Assembly (NCBI GenBank): GCA_007753675.1
Contig: CP036432.1
Coordinates: forward strand, 2,888,394 to 2,952,393
DNA length: 64,000 nt
DNA from: Stieleria magnilauensis
Lineage (GTDB): Bacteria > Planctomycetota > Planctomycetia > Pirellulales > Pirellulaceae
Direction: 5' to 3'
Under the pieces are notes generated by a model, which saw nothing but the letters and a program-made list of their open reading frames with translations, had not been told where the DNA came from and did no database searches. Position 1 is the first letter of the stretch; every line of letters begins with the position of its first letter. This document shows positions 27,231 through 36,549 of the stretch, in pieces. The position numbers and the translations under genes are program-made.

Positions 27231-27956
27231 TTAGAGGATTTCCAACAGTTCGACTTCGAACACCAACACTTCGTTGGGTCCGATCGCGCCTGGGCTGCCA
27301 CGATCGCCGTACGCCAATTCTGGCGGGATGTACAGCATCCACTTGTCGCCGACCTTCATCTTTTGCAGGGCCATTTGCCAGCCCTTGATGACGCCGCCAA
27401 CCACAAACTCGGCCGGTTCGCCGCGTTTGACGCTGCTGTCAAAGACTTCGCCGTCGATCAACGTGCCGGTGTAGTGCACACGAACGGTGTCGCTCGGGCT
27501 GGGGCTTCCACCGTCCCCCGATTCGATCACCTTGTACTGCATGCCTCCGGCCAATTCCTTGATTCCTTCCTTTTTCAGGTTGGCCTGCAGCCACTCTGCC
27601 CCCTTGGCCTTGTTGGCTTCGGCTTTGGCTTGGATCGCCGCGGCCATTTCCTGGTGACGTTTGTTCAGCATGCCTTGAAGCTGCTGCTGAACGGCCATCA
27701 GCTCTTTTTCGGAGAGTTGAAGCTCGTTTTGTGCCAGAGCATCGGTCACCCCGACGGCAAACGCCTGGGGGTCAAAGTCTTCGGATTTCAAACCTTGTTG
27801 CCGCATCTGCTGACCCATCGAAAGTCCCAGGAAGTAGCCGATCGGATCCTTCTTGGCGATACCTTCTTTCGAAGCGTCAGGGGCGGTTTGGTCTTGTGCG
27901 TCGGTCATCAGCGTCATCATTGAGACGGCGGTGATCACCAGCAAGCAACGATACAT
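27231..27956 (-). CDS. FKBP-type peptidyl-prolyl cis-trans isomerase, exported (FkpA/Mip-like)
   Basis: A 241-residue protein with a signal peptide (MYRCLLVITAVSMMTLMTDAQ). An N-terminal helical dimerisation region (about 35-120: IGYFLGLSMGQQMRQQGL, ELMAVQQQLQGMLNKRHQEM) is followed by the C-terminal FKBP domain (about 135-241: VRVHYTGTLIDGEVFDSSVKRGEP, FVVGGVIKGWQMALQKMKVGDKWMLYIP, LAYGDRG, VLVFEVELLEI). It assists folding of proteins outside the cytoplasm. Same strand as the flavoprotein gene upstream, separated by 123 bp, so probably its own promoter. Confidence 0.94.
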   Translation of the reverse strand: MYRCLLVITAVSMMTLMTDAQDQTAPDASKEGIAKKDPIGYFLGLSMGQQMRQQGLKSEDFDPQAFAVGVTDALAQNELQLSEKELMAVQQQLQGMLNKRHQEMAAAIQAKAEANKAKGAEWLQANLKKEGIKELAGGMQYKVIESGDGGSPSPSDTVRVHYTGTLIDGEVFDSSVKRGEPAEFVVGGVIKGWQMALQKMKVGDKWMLYIPPELAYGDRGSPGAIGPNEVLVFEVELLEIL

Positions 27957-28079
27957 TTGGAGTGTCCTTTGAGTGGAAGCAATCGCCGTTCATCACGAGG
28001 GAAGAAACGGAATCGGGCCTCAATGCGAAGCCCTTAACGGGAGAAATCATACCAGGAACCGCCGTTTAGGCGAGGTCCG

Positions 28080-29483
28080 CTATCGGGCGAATTCGGGGAC
28101 GTCGCTTTTGCTGGAGACAGCCCCGCGAGCCAGGAAATCTGGCCAGACCTCGTCGCGGAGCTTTTGCTCGCCCAAGGCCAGCGTCTCGTTGACGTTCAGA
28201 TTGCCTTCGAGAATGTGTGCGGAATTCAGCGCGTAGAACCCCGGCACGCTGGTGACGACCGGCGGCAAACGCGTGCTGTAGTCGATCGTCGACAGCGCCG
28301 CGACGTACTTCGCCCGCGCAACCTTGAACTCCAACACGTCGTCGCGAGAAAAGTGATCGTACATCCGCTCCAGCGTTTCCAGACAGCGCTGTTTGTAGTC
28401 TTCGTCCGGTTCGGCCAAGTCGGGATGATCGTCGGTCATGTACTTGGGCAAATAAACCAAGTGGTTCCCGCCCAACTGGGACTGCGAATCGACGATCGTC
28501 GACATCTCGATGATCCCCGTCAGCGGAACCCAGGTGTCGGTGATGTTGGTGACGTAATACGGGCTGATCGGTTTCTTCAACAACATCGACGCACAGACAA
28601 CGCCCAAGTACTTGATCCCGCGTAGTTTCGATTTCTCCTCATCACGCAGCTGATCACATTGATCAGCGATCAAGGGCGAGGCAATTGTGGAAACCACATT
28701 GTCAAAGGTCTCGACACGCCCCTCACCGAAGTCGACTTCCAATCGGCCTGAAGCCGCATCATCGGTCTTGCGAACCGTTTTGACTCCGTGACCGCTCAAC
28801 AGCCGAACGCCACGCTCGGCCAGGCTGCCCGTCCACACGTCCAGAATCCGCGCGTAACCGCCGGGGACGTAACCGAACATCTCTTTCTTCGCCCCGCTTC
28901 GCCGTGCCTTGTACATTCGCTGGGTGTGCGCCCAGATGAATGCGGCGGAGGTCTGGCGATAGGCGTCACCGAGTTTCGCCTTGAGCAGCGGCAGCCAAAC
29001 TTTTTCAAACGCGCCCTTGCCCGACCAACGCCGCAACCAGGTTTCGACGGACTGTTGTTCCATCTTGCGGAAGTCGCGGATTTTGGACGCCAGAAAAATC
29101 GTGCCGCCCAATCGAACCCTTTGGAACAGGGACAGCGGTGGAAAACGCAGGAATTCCAGCGTGTTGCTCATCGACATCAGCTTGCCGCCGGCGAAGAACC
29201 CCGTCTTGGTTTCAACCCACCGAAGTTCCTGTTCCAGTCCCAGCGACTGCAGTTGTTTCCGCAGCACCGAATCACTGAGCAACGTGACGTGATAGAAGCG
29301 ATCCCAAGTGACGTCGCCGAGTTGCCAGGCGCTGGTTAGCCCGCCGAAGCTGGGGGCGGCTTCGGCGATGGTCACGTCTTGGCCCTTGCCGGCTAGTTCG
29401 TCGGCGATCTTCAGTCCCATCACGCCGCCGCCGATGACCAACCACCGCTTTTTTGGCGACGCGTGTTCGTCGTTGTCAGGCAC
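28080..29483 (-). CDS. FAD-dependent amine-oxidase-like (protoporphyrinogen oxidase/desaturase-like) oxidoreductase
   Basis: 467 residues with an N-terminal Rossmann FAD site, WLVIGGGVMGLKIADELAGKGQDVTIAE, followed by GGLTSAWQLGDVTWDRFYHVTLLSD, and a C-terminal FAD contact (PGFYALNSAHILEGNLNVNETLALG). This layout fits the NAD(P)/FAD amine oxidase superfamily that also includes UDP-galactopyranose-mutase-like proteins found in sugar clusters. It begins 2 bp after the GT2 gene and shares its operon, so it likely acts in surface glycan or lipid-linked sugar metabolism rather than haem synthesis; that is inference. Confidence 0.82.
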   Translation of the reverse strand: MPDNDEHASPKKRWLVIGGGVMGLKIADELAGKGQDVTIAEAAPSFGGLTSAWQLGDVTWDRFYHVTLLSDSVLRKQLQSLGLEQELRWVETKTGFFAGGKLMSMSNTLEFLRFPPLSLFQRVRLGGTIFLASKIRDFRKMEQQSVETWLRRWSGKGAFEKVWLPLLKAKLGDAYRQTSAAFIWAHTQRMYKARRSGAKKEMFGYVPGGYARILDVWTGSLAERGVRLLSGHGVKTVRKTDDAASGRLEVDFGEGRVETFDNVVSTIASPLIADQCDQLRDEEKSKLRGIKYLGVVCASMLLKKPISPYYVTNITDTWVPLTGIIEMSTIVDSQSQLGGNHLVYLPKYMTDDHPDLAEPDEDYKQRCLETLERMYDHFSRDDVLEFKVARAKYVAALSTIDYSTRLPPVVTSVPGFYALNSAHILEGNLNVNETLALGEQKLRDEVWPDFLARGAVSSKSDVPEFAR

Positions 29484-29485
29484 GA

Positions 29486-30328
29486 CTACCGACCTCGCAA
29501 ACGGTGGCGGGTGAGCAGCTTCAGCGTCAACCAGATGGTTTTAAAAACCTGCATCTTGCTCGCGCCGCCTTTGCGGTCATAACGCAGACGCAACGGTGCC
29601 TCGCCGAACAAGACGCCTTGTTTGCGCAGTTTCAACAAGATGTCCGCCATGCAAGAGAAGCCTTTTTCACCGACAAACGCATCGCCGTGATCGGCAAAAC
29701 CCTGACGGATCACCGAAGCTCGATAGGCACGAAACCCGGAGGTGTAATCGCGGACGCCACGGGTGGGAAACAGAACCGTAAACAACAACCGCGCGCCGAC
29801 GGACAAAAAATGTCGCTCGATCGGGACGCCGACGGCACAGCCGCCGGACTCAAATCGCGAGGCGATCACGACGTCGCAGCCTTCGTGGATCATCCGCACC
29901 ATCCGATCGATCAAGCCCGGTGGGTGCGTGTTATCGGCGTCCATCGTGACGATGATGTCACGCTCGCCGGCGCGATCCACGGCCTCGCGAAGCGCGTCGC
30001 GAATCGTCGTCCCCAAGCCTTGGTTTTGCTGATGCTGGACCAGATGCAACGGCATCTGGAACGACAACTGTGAAACGATTTGTGCGGTATTGTCGGTGCT
30101 GCCGTCGTCGACCACGACGACTTCGTAGGACAGACCGGTGTCTGCAAACGATTCGCCGATTCGTTCCAGCAATTCCGGCAACGCTTCCTGTTCGTTGTAC
30201 GCCGGAAGCGCGAGAAAGACTTTGGCGGGCCGGAATCGAGTGGCACGCGTGTCAACAACGTGAGAGCCCAACGGTCCCGACGACTCGGAAACCTGGGGCT
30301 CGGGTTCGGCGCGGAAGAGATCGTCCAT
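29486..30328 (-). CDS. Family 2 glycosyltransferase, dolichol-phosphate-mannose-synthase-like
   Basis: 280 residues with the GT-A fold of DPM1/undecaprenyl-phosphate sugar transferases: VFLALPAYNEQEALPELLERI, VVVVDDGSTDNTAQI, the DxD motif in IIVTMDADNTHPPGLIDRM, SRFESGGCAVGVPIERHFLS and a QxxRW-equivalent region (LPLRLRYDRKGGASKMQV). It would move a sugar from a nucleotide to a polyprenyl phosphate, providing donors for GT-C enzymes such as the GT87-like protein encoded upstream. No membrane helices of its own beyond an amphipathic C-terminus. Confidence 0.9.
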   Translation of the reverse strand: MDDLFRAEPEPQVSESSGPLGSHVVDTRATRFRPAKVFLALPAYNEQEALPELLERIGESFADTGLSYEVVVVDDGSTDNTAQIVSQLSFQMPLHLVQHQQNQGLGTTIRDALREAVDRAGERDIIVTMDADNTHPPGLIDRMVRMIHEGCDVVIASRFESGGCAVGVPIERHFLSVGARLLFTVLFPTRGVRDYTSGFRAYRASVIRQGFADHGDAFVGEKGFSCMADILLKLRKQGVLFGEAPLRLRYDRKGGASKMQVFKTIWLTLKLLTRHRLRGR

Positions 30329-30488
30329 CGGGCAATATCGAAGAAGGTTCCTGGTGCGGATTCATGCTGTCTGAGGCAGTCTAGACAGGCCCGTGGCGGC
30401 AACAAGCCAGTTGAGGCCATTTGGTCAGGCAAAGGAACGGGGCAATAGCGATTATACGTGCGGCGCCCCCCCTTTTCACGCAAAAGCG

Positions 30489-31820
30489 TCAGCGAGCGGG
30501 CCACCGTCCGATGGAGTAACGCGTAAACAGCACGCAAATCACCGCCCACGCGATCATCAACGCCACTCCGCTGAGGCTGGTGATCACCCCGAATCCGACC
30601 TCGCCCAAGTCCAAACGCGTCAGAAAGCTTCGCGTGGATAGGTAATTGAACGCTGGAAACACCATCAGGGCGCCGAGCACCCCGCGGGTCGAAGGCGAAA
30701 CCGACCTCCAGAAATCGGTACACGCCAGCAGCAAGCCGACCGTCGGAGCAACGACGATCATCGCGTCATAGGATTGGTGGTACAGACTCGTCAGGAGCGT
30801 GACGAGCATCAAACAGCCAGTTCCTCCGGCGACACCGTCGTCCAGACCACGCCGCGATCGGTAAAACAGAATCAACATCGGCCACGCCAAAATCAGCATC
30901 ATCACAGCCAGGTGAACGATTTGTCCGGGATCGCTGCCGGTCCATTTGCAAACCGTAGCCAAGGCGTCCAAACGCGTCCATGAATCGACTGGTGATTCAT
31001 CCTGGGTTTGCATGTGGACCTGTTGCGCCGATCCGATGTCGTCGACGATCTTGTCAAATCCGGCGGCCATGTCGATCGAACCGGTCGCCCGAATGCCTTC
31101 GTGATAGGCCAGGTAGGTCATCGGCAGCCCCGCGCCGAGCAGGCTGATCGTGGCGCCCAACGCCAACGCTTTGTAGTTTCCGCGGGCCAGCATCAGAAAA
31201 CCCAGCGGCAAGATGAATGTCGGTTTGGCCGACACCAGCGTGAGCGCGACGGCCGCGACCACCGGGCGGTCTTTCGCAAAGTGGATTGCGGCGATCGTCG
31301 CCAACGCCAACTCGATCGTGAAGTAACCGTTGTAAAGCGAAATGTGACCGCTGCGGGAAAACATGATCGCCGCGGAGATCGATGCAATCCATGTCAAACG
31401 CCCGCCTGCGCCGGCGGCCCCGCCCGTACGACTGCCCACGCCGGCGGCGTTGACGCACAACGTCGCCAACACGATCACAAGCACCACCGAGAGCGCAAAG
31501 AACAGAACGTCCGCGACCGGCAGCGGCAAAAACGTCAACGGCGCGTGCAGCACCAGAATGACGGGCGAGAAAAACGGGATCTGACGCGAGACCGGGTACT
31601 CGTCGGCATACTGCTGGCCATAGGGACTCTTGCCCGCCAACAGCGCGGTGGCGGGAAAGTACAGCCCGTTGTGAAAGTCGCACATCCCTTGTGTCGCGGG
31701 ATTGGTAGAACCGGGCGTTTGATAACGCGTGACAGTCCGTACCGCCGCGAACGTCACGCCGATGGCAAACAACAGACAGGCGACCAGGGGCACCACAAAA
31801 CGTCTGTTGCGAACGTTCAT
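30489..31820 (-). CDS. GT87/DUF2029-like polytopic membrane glycosyltransferase
   Basis: 443 residues, starting with a transmembrane helix (VVPLVACLLFAIGVTFAAVRTV) and followed by about ten more. The first periplasmic loop has GMCDFHNGLYFPATALLAGKSPYGQQYADEYPVSRQIPFFSP, the acidic loop plus YP pattern typical of DUF2029/GT87 mannosyltransferases that use polyprenyl-linked sugars. Its ATG overlaps the trpC stop by 4 bp. Co-located with a DPM1-like donor synthase two genes down, which supports a lipid-linked-sugar pathway. Substrate unknown. Confidence 0.8.
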   Translation of the reverse strand: MNVRNRRFVVPLVACLLFAIGVTFAAVRTVTRYQTPGSTNPATQGMCDFHNGLYFPATALLAGKSPYGQQYADEYPVSRQIPFFSPVILVLHAPLTFLPLPVADVLFFALSVVLVIVLATLCVNAAGVGSRTGGAAGAGGRLTWIASISAAIMFSRSGHISLYNGYFTIELALATIAAIHFAKDRPVVAAVALTLVSAKPTFILPLGFLMLARGNYKALALGATISLLGAGLPMTYLAYHEGIRATGSIDMAAGFDKIVDDIGSAQQVHMQTQDESPVDSWTRLDALATVCKWTGSDPGQIVHLAVMMLILAWPMLILFYRSRRGLDDGVAGGTGCLMLVTLLTSLYHQSYDAMIVVAPTVGLLLACTDFWRSVSPSTRGVLGALMVFPAFNYLSTRSFLTRLDLGEVGFGVITSLSGVALMIAWAVICVLFTRYSIGRWPAR

Positions 31821-32593
31821 CCCAATAACTCTCGAACTGCAGCGGTGATGTCGTCCTTTCTCATCAGCGATTCGCCCACCAGCACAGCCTTGACGCCGCC
31901 GCTGGCCAACCGCAACAGGTCCGCGTGTTCCCGGATGCCGCTTTCCCCGACGATCAAGCGATCCGGTGGAATCGATGGGCAGAGATCCAAGGTGTGCTGC
32001 AGCGTCGTCTTGAACGTCCTGAGGTCACGATTGTTGACTCCGACCAACTTGGTCCCGGTGGCCAACACGGCGTCCAAATTCTCAGGGTCAAACAACTCGA
32101 TCAAGGTCTGCATGCCGAGCTCGCTGGCGAACTCGTGCAGCTGTTTCAATTCATCCGGTGGCAAACATTCGGCGATCAACAACACGCAATCAGCACCGGC
32201 GTGACGCGCCTGAAGCAATTGGTAGCGATCGACGATAAAGTCCTTTCGCAAGATCGGAATGTCGACCGCCGCGCGAACGGCTCGCAGATAATCCAGCGAC
32301 CCTTGAAAAAACGGTTCGTCGGTCAGCACGCTGATGCATGCGGCGCCACCCTCGACGTAACACTTGGCGATTTCAGCGGGGTCAAAGTCTTCACGGATCA
32401 GGCCCGCTGAGGGGCTCGCGCGTTTGACTTCCGCGATCAGATTGACGCGCTGGCCGGCCGCCAGGGCACCATGAAAGTCACGGCAGGGCGGCAAGCCATC
32501 CAGCTCGGACTCCAATCGATCCGACGAAACGGCGGCACGATCGCGCGCGATCGTCTGGCGGGTTTTGACCAGAATGTCATCAAGGATCGTCAT
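31817..32593 (-). CDS. trpC: Indole-3-glycerol-phosphate synthase
   Basis: Closes the indole ring in tryptophan synthesis. 258-residue TIM barrel with all key blocks: NLIAEVKRASPSAGLI (catalytic Lys), ISVLTDEPFFQGSLDYL, PILRKDFIVDRYQLLQARHAGADCVLLI, VGVNNRDLRTFKT and VGESGIREHADLLRL. Stand-alone, not fused to TrpF. Other trp genes are absent here. It lies 39 bp after purH and overlaps the membrane glycosyltransferase gene by 4 bp, an arrangement that joins amino acid and glycan genes only by position. Confidence 0.97.
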   Translation of the reverse strand: MTILDDILVKTRQTIARDRAAVSSDRLESELDGLPPCRDFHGALAAGQRVNLIAEVKRASPSAGLIREDFDPAEIAKCYVEGGAACISVLTDEPFFQGSLDYLRAVRAAVDIPILRKDFIVDRYQLLQARHAGADCVLLIAECLPPDELKQLHEFASELGMQTLIELFDPENLDAVLATGTKLVGVNNRDLRTFKTTLQHTLDLCPSIPPDRLIVGESGIREHADLLRLASGGVKAVLVGESLMRKDDITAAVRELLG

Positions 32594-32632
32594 GGTGAAA
32601 GCCTACCTGTCCGGCAATCGTTGGTGTCCAGC

Positions 32633-34201
32633 CTAGTGTTTGAAGTGTCGTCGTCCGGTCAACACCATCGGCAGGTCATATTGGTCACAGGCTTCCACGA
32701 CTTCGTTATCGCGGCGTGAACCGCCCGGTTGGATGATCGCCACAATGCCGGCCTCGGCAGCCGCCTCGATCGAATCGGGGAAGGGGAAAAACGCATCGGA
32801 GGCCAGGATCGCACCCTTGGCGCGATCGCCCGCCTTTTCGATCGCGATTTCCACGCTATCGACGCGACTCATCTGACCGGCTCCGACACCGACCAGGGAT
32901 GTGTCGTTGGCCAACACGATGGCGTTGCTTTTGACATGCCGGACCATTTCCCAGCCGAAAACCAAGTCATCCCAGAGTTCTTCATCGACCTTGGTTTGCG
33001 TGGGCGTCTCCCACTGCACCCGCGGGCTGGTCATGCGGTCGGCGTCTTGCACCAACATCCCGCCGCTGATGAAGCGACGTTGAATCGCCGGTGGCGGATC
33101 ATCCAGAATGCCGACTTGCATCAGTCGCACGTTCTCGCGCCAACGCGGACGCGTGGTCAACAGTCCCACCGCACCGGCTTCGAAGTCCGGCGCGACGATC
33201 GCTTCGATGAACAATCCGGGTTCACAGAGCAATTCGGCCGTGGCCATGTCGACGGTTTTGTTGAAGCCCAACACCGAACCGAACGCGCTCAAGGGATCAC
33301 CCGCGAGGGCTTTGCGACAGGCGTCGACGAGTTTGATGTCGCTGGCGGCGCCGCAAGGGTTGTTGTGCTTGATCACCGAAACGGCCGGATTGGATAAACC
33401 GCGAACGATCTCCAGTGCCGAATCGAGGTCCAGCAAGTTGTTGTAGGAGAGTTCTTTGCCGCTGATCTGACGGGCCGAAACCAGATTGGCACTGCGGATG
33501 GTCGGATCGGAATACAACGCCGCACGCTGGTGCGGGTTTTCGCCGTATCGCAATTGGCTCTTGCGGCGAAGTGCCAGGTGCATCGACGAGGGGAACTCGC
33601 CGGCGATCGAATCGCCACGCATGTAATCCGCGATCGCTCGGTCGTAGGCCGCGGTATGATCGAAGGCATCGGCGGCCAATTGTTTCCGCAGTTCCAGTGT
33701 CGTGCCGCCGGAATCGAGCTGCTCAAGCAACTCGCCATACTGTTCGGGGCTGGTGGCGACCGCGACATCGCGGTGGTTCTTGGCCGCGGCGCGGACCAAA
33801 CTCGGCCCGCCGATGTCGATTTGCTCGACACACTCTTCAAACGTGACACCGGGCCGCGAGGCGGTGGCGGCAAAGGGATACAAATTGACGACGACCAGGT
33901 CGAACGGCACGATGTCGTGCTCTTCGATCGAATCGATGTGATCCTCCCGATCGCGGATCGCCAAAATGCCGCCAAACACTTTGGGATGCAGCGTTTTCAC
34001 ACGACCGTCGAGCATTTCGGGAAAACCGGTGTACTCGGCGACGTCCAGAACGTCGATGCCCGACTGTTCCAAGTGACGACGCGTTCCACCGGTGCTGTAG
34101 ATCGTCACACCGTCTCGCTGCAATCCGGCCGCTAGATCGGCCAGGCCCAGCTTGTCGCTGACACTGATAAGCGCGTTTCGAACCGGGGTGACGTTTGACA
34201 C
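32633..34201 (-). CDS. purH: Bifunctional AICAR transformylase/IMP cyclohydrolase
   Basis: Catalyses the last two steps of purine synthesis. 522 residues: an N-terminal methylglyoxal-synthase-like IMP cyclohydrolase domain (ALISVSDKLGLADLAAGLQR, YSTGGTRRHLEQSG, DGRVKTLHPKVFGG) and a C-terminal AICAR transformylase domain (LRYGENPHQRAALY, ISGKELSYNNLLDLDSA, VIKHNNPCGAA, SDAFFPFPDSIEAAAEAGI, GGSRRD). Length and motifs complete. Divergent from hisF, with a 213-bp gap where both promoters must lie; both pathways meet at AICAR, which HisF/HisH release. Confidence 0.97.
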   Translation of the reverse strand: MSNVTPVRNALISVSDKLGLADLAAGLQRDGVTIYSTGGTRRHLEQSGIDVLDVAEYTGFPEMLDGRVKTLHPKVFGGILAIRDREDHIDSIEEHDIVPFDLVVVNLYPFAATASRPGVTFEECVEQIDIGGPSLVRAAAKNHRDVAVATSPEQYGELLEQLDSGGTTLELRKQLAADAFDHTAAYDRAIADYMRGDSIAGEFPSSMHLALRRKSQLRYGENPHQRAALYSDPTIRSANLVSARQISGKELSYNNLLDLDSALEIVRGLSNPAVSVIKHNNPCGAASDIKLVDACRKALAGDPLSAFGSVLGFNKTVDMATAELLCEPGLFIEAIVAPDFEAGAVGLLTTRPRWRENVRLMQVGILDDPPPAIQRRFISGGMLVQDADRMTSPRVQWETPTQTKVDEELWDDLVFGWEMVRHVKSNAIVLANDTSLVGVGAGQMSRVDSVEIAIEKAGDRAKGAILASDAFFPFPDSIEAAAEAGIVAIIQPGGSRRDNEVVEACDQYDLPMVLTGRRHFKH

Positions 34202-34414
34202 GGGGGGGAAGCCTGAGAGAGGAAGGGGCGACGACGGGGAACGACGTGGTTTTGGATCCGATGCTCAAAACCGCTGTTGCAAATTAAATTCGCGATCCCT
34301 CAAGGTCAACCGGACGCACCGTTGCCACCCTTCGAGCCGACCGCTGATTGACCTATAACACGTCGATCACACCCCGTATTTTCTGATTCACCAAACAAAA
34401 TCCGAACCCGATCG

Positions 34415-35182
34415 ATGTTAGCTGCCCGAGTGATCCCGTGTCTGGACGTGCATGGCGGACGCGTTGTCAAAGGAACCAATTTTGTCAATTTGCGGGATGC
34501 GGGTGATCCGGTCCAGGTGGCCAGCCGTTACGAAGCCGAAGGGGCTGACGAACTGGTCTTTCTGGATATCACCGCCAGCCACGAAGAACGCGACATCATT
34601 TTGGATGTCGTTCGGCGGACCGCGGACTGCGTTTTCATGCCGCTGACGGTCGGCGGAGGCGTCCGATCGATCGAAGACGTCCGCGATCTGCTCAATGCCG
34701 GCTGCGACAAGGTGTCCATCAACTCCGCCGCCTGCAAAGACCCCGAGTTCGTCCGCAAGGCCGCCGACCGCTTCGGAAGCCAATGCATCGTCGTCAACAT
34801 CGACCCCAAGCGGGTGCTCAAAGACGGCCAGGAGTTCTGGGAGGTCCACATCAATGGTGGACGAAAACCGACGGGGCTGGAGGCTGTCGCTTGGGCCAAA
34901 ACCGTCCAAGAACTCGGCGCCGGCGAGATCGTGTTGACCAGCATGGACGCCGACGGAACCTGCGACGGTTACGATTTGCCCGTCACCGCCGCGGTCAGCG
35001 AGGCGGTGAACATCCCGGTCGTCGCCAGCGGAGGGGCCGGAAACCCGACCCACTTGGCCGAAGCCATCCTGAAAGGCAAAGCCAGCGCGGCACTGGCGGC
35101 GAGCATTTTTCACTTCGGCCAATACACCATCGCCGAAACCAAGCAGGTGATGCGCGACGCCGGCATCCCGGTGCGGCTGTAG
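34415..35182 (+). CDS. hisF: Imidazole glycerol phosphate synthase, cyclase subunit
   Basis: 255-residue TIM barrel that converts PRFAR and ammonia to imidazole glycerol phosphate and AICAR. Family blocks: [20 protein letters not shown] (catalytic Asp), [67 protein letters not shown] (second catalytic Asp) and PVVASGGAG. HisH is not adjacent. The AICAR it releases is the PurH substrate, and purH starts divergently 213 bp away. Repeat family A follows its stop codon. Confidence 0.97.
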   Translation: MLAARVIPCLDVHGGRVVKGTNFVNLRDAGDPVQVASRYEAEGADELVFLDITASHEERDIILDVVRRTADCVFMPLTVGGGVRSIEDVRDLLNAGCDKVSINSAACKDPEFVRKAADRFGSQCIVVNIDPKRVLKDGQEFWEVHINGGRKPTGLEAVAWAKTVQELGAGEIVLTSMDADGTCDGYDLPVTAAVSEAVNIPVVASGGAGNPTHLAEAILKGKASAALAASIFHFGQYTIAETKQVMRDAGIPVRL

Positions 35183-35204
35183 GTTGCCCGGGGGTGAGAC
35201 TGCG

Positions 35205-35538
35205 TTGACCTCCGGCGATTCGCCCGGATGCTGGATTCGCAGGCATGACCCCGAACGGGGTCAAAGCCAGTAGCCGGAGGTGAGCGCAGCGAAACCTCCG
35301 GACATCCGGCCCCTGCCGGACGCGACCCCGGAGGGTGTCGAAGCGAATGGCGCCCGCGCTCTCGAATCCGGCCTGCAGCAACGTTCAAGCCTCCCGATCA
35401 ATCTCTTTCCGCTAGGCGAACTGCGGCACCACCGGCGGATTGATTCGCTGCGACCCCGCCGGGGTCGATGGGACTTTCAGGCGTGCCTCCCGGAGGTGGC
35501 CCTGCGCTAACCTCCGGCTACTTGCTGGCATCCCTCGC
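35205..35538. repeat. Dispersed repeat family A, copy 2
   Basis: About 330 bp of the family also found around the IS. Contiguous here is GGAGGTGAGCGCAGCGAAAC, the point where the IS sits in copy 1. It has several internal palindromes, e.g. GACCCCGAACGGGGTC and ACCCCGCCGGGGT. Its terminal hairpin GGCATCCC...GGGATGC is split by the inverted-repeat element that starts at 35539; the other half reappears at about 35927-35940. Non-coding. Confidence 0.78.
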
Positions 35539-35924
35539 GACGTCGATTGTATTACTGAGCGACTCTTGGGCAGGCACCGCTCTGCGGTGCACACCGCAGA
35601 GCGGTGCCACAACAAAGCCCGGAGTCGCGAAGCGCACTCCGGGTGGGAGCGCAGAGGACAGGGGAACCCCAGCGGGGTTCAACAAACGGCGCCGCACAAT
35701 CCGGGGTGCGCAAACGGCGGCGTGAATCAGACGAACCGTATTGCTCTGTTCAACCCCGTTGGGGTTGGAGGCCTGTTAGCGACAGGAACTTGGGGTGCGC
35801 GGGCGCGACCCCAAGCTTTGATGTGGCACGCCGCTGGCGTGTGGGCCGCAGGAGCGGTGGCCGCTCGCGAGTCGTTCCCACAACGCGGTACGGCGAGTAA
35901 TTCGTCACTAATACAATCGACGTC
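35539..35924. mobile_element. 386-bp element with 16-bp terminal inverted repeats, nested in repeat A
   Basis: Ends are GACGTCGATTGTATTA (35539-35554) and the exact reverse complement TAATACAATCGACGTC (35909-35924). The interior is a chain of palindromes: arms GGCACCGCTCTGCGGTG and CACCGCAGAGCGGTGCC (35573-35589/35592-35608, perfect), AACCCCAGCGGGGTT, AACCCCGTTGGGGTT, and a GCACGCCGCTGGCGTG stretch. No gene. The junctions fall in the hairpin of repeat A that is intact in copy 1, so the element was inserted there. Confidence 0.72.
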
Positions 35925-35971
35925 CGCCGGGATGCTCGGCCCGCAATTGAATGGCCCCGCTTCGTCCGTGA

Positions 35972-36463
35972 TTAAATCAACACCGGCTTGTCCAGTATTC
36001 GCCGCACCGGTACGAATTGGCCGGCGTGCATCATCGGGTGCGTCGCGATCAGAACAAACACGCCTCCCACGTTGGGACAGATCTGGCGCAGATGCTCGGG
36101 GGCTTCTTTGGCCAAGTCTTCGTCGGAGAGGGCATCCAACGCGTTGAAGGCCGCTTCTTGCAGCTTGGGGAAGTACGACAAATACTCTTCCTGGCTCGCG
36201 AAGTCCGCCGGATCGTCACTCGCCGTGTTTTCTTTGCTGTGTTTCTCGGCAAAGCCTTCGGGCAATTCGATGGCAGCCCCCGGCGCGATCGAATTGAGCA
36301 ATCCGCACTCCGAGCTGATCAAGTGGCCGAGCTGCCAGGCCAAGTGGTTACAGCCTTTCGCCGGCCGGGTCAGTAGCTCGCTATCGGTCAGATCACTGAC
36401 ATAGGACGTGAGGACCATTCGGCTGAGTTGGTACGCGCTGCGAATCGCATCTTTTCCGTGCAT
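35972..36463 (-). CDS. DinB-like family protein (putative metal-dependent hydrolase/transferase)
   Basis: 163 residues forming a four-helix bundle of the DinB/YfiT type. The likely metal ligands are three His: one in CNHLAWQLGHLISSE (helix 2) and those in ATHPMMHAGQFVPVRRIL (helix 4). The family includes thiol-dependent transferases using mycothiol or bacillithiol, and stress-induced proteins, but the exact reaction is unknown. ATG 36463 gives a normal N-terminus (MHGKDAIRSAYQLSRMVLTSYV). No operon partner. Confidence 0.85.
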   Translation of the reverse strand: MHGKDAIRSAYQLSRMVLTSYVSDLTDSELLTRPAKGCNHLAWQLGHLISSECGLLNSIAPGAAIELPEGFAEKHSKENTASDDPADFASQEEYLSYFPKLQEAAFNALDALSDEDLAKEAPEHLRQICPNVGGVFVLIATHPMMHAGQFVPVRRILDKPVLI

Positions 36464-36549
36464 GAGAAGCCTTTCGTGGGATCGAGGGATGGAAGTTGTC
36501 CGAAGCGATAAGATGCCTTTATACCGGTCCAGGCCGCCGAGGGGACGTC

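Noticed and set aside
34202..34414. Possible promoter TTGACC...TATTTT upstream of hisF
   Set aside because: The spacer would be 23 bp, too long for a standard promoter, so it was not listed.
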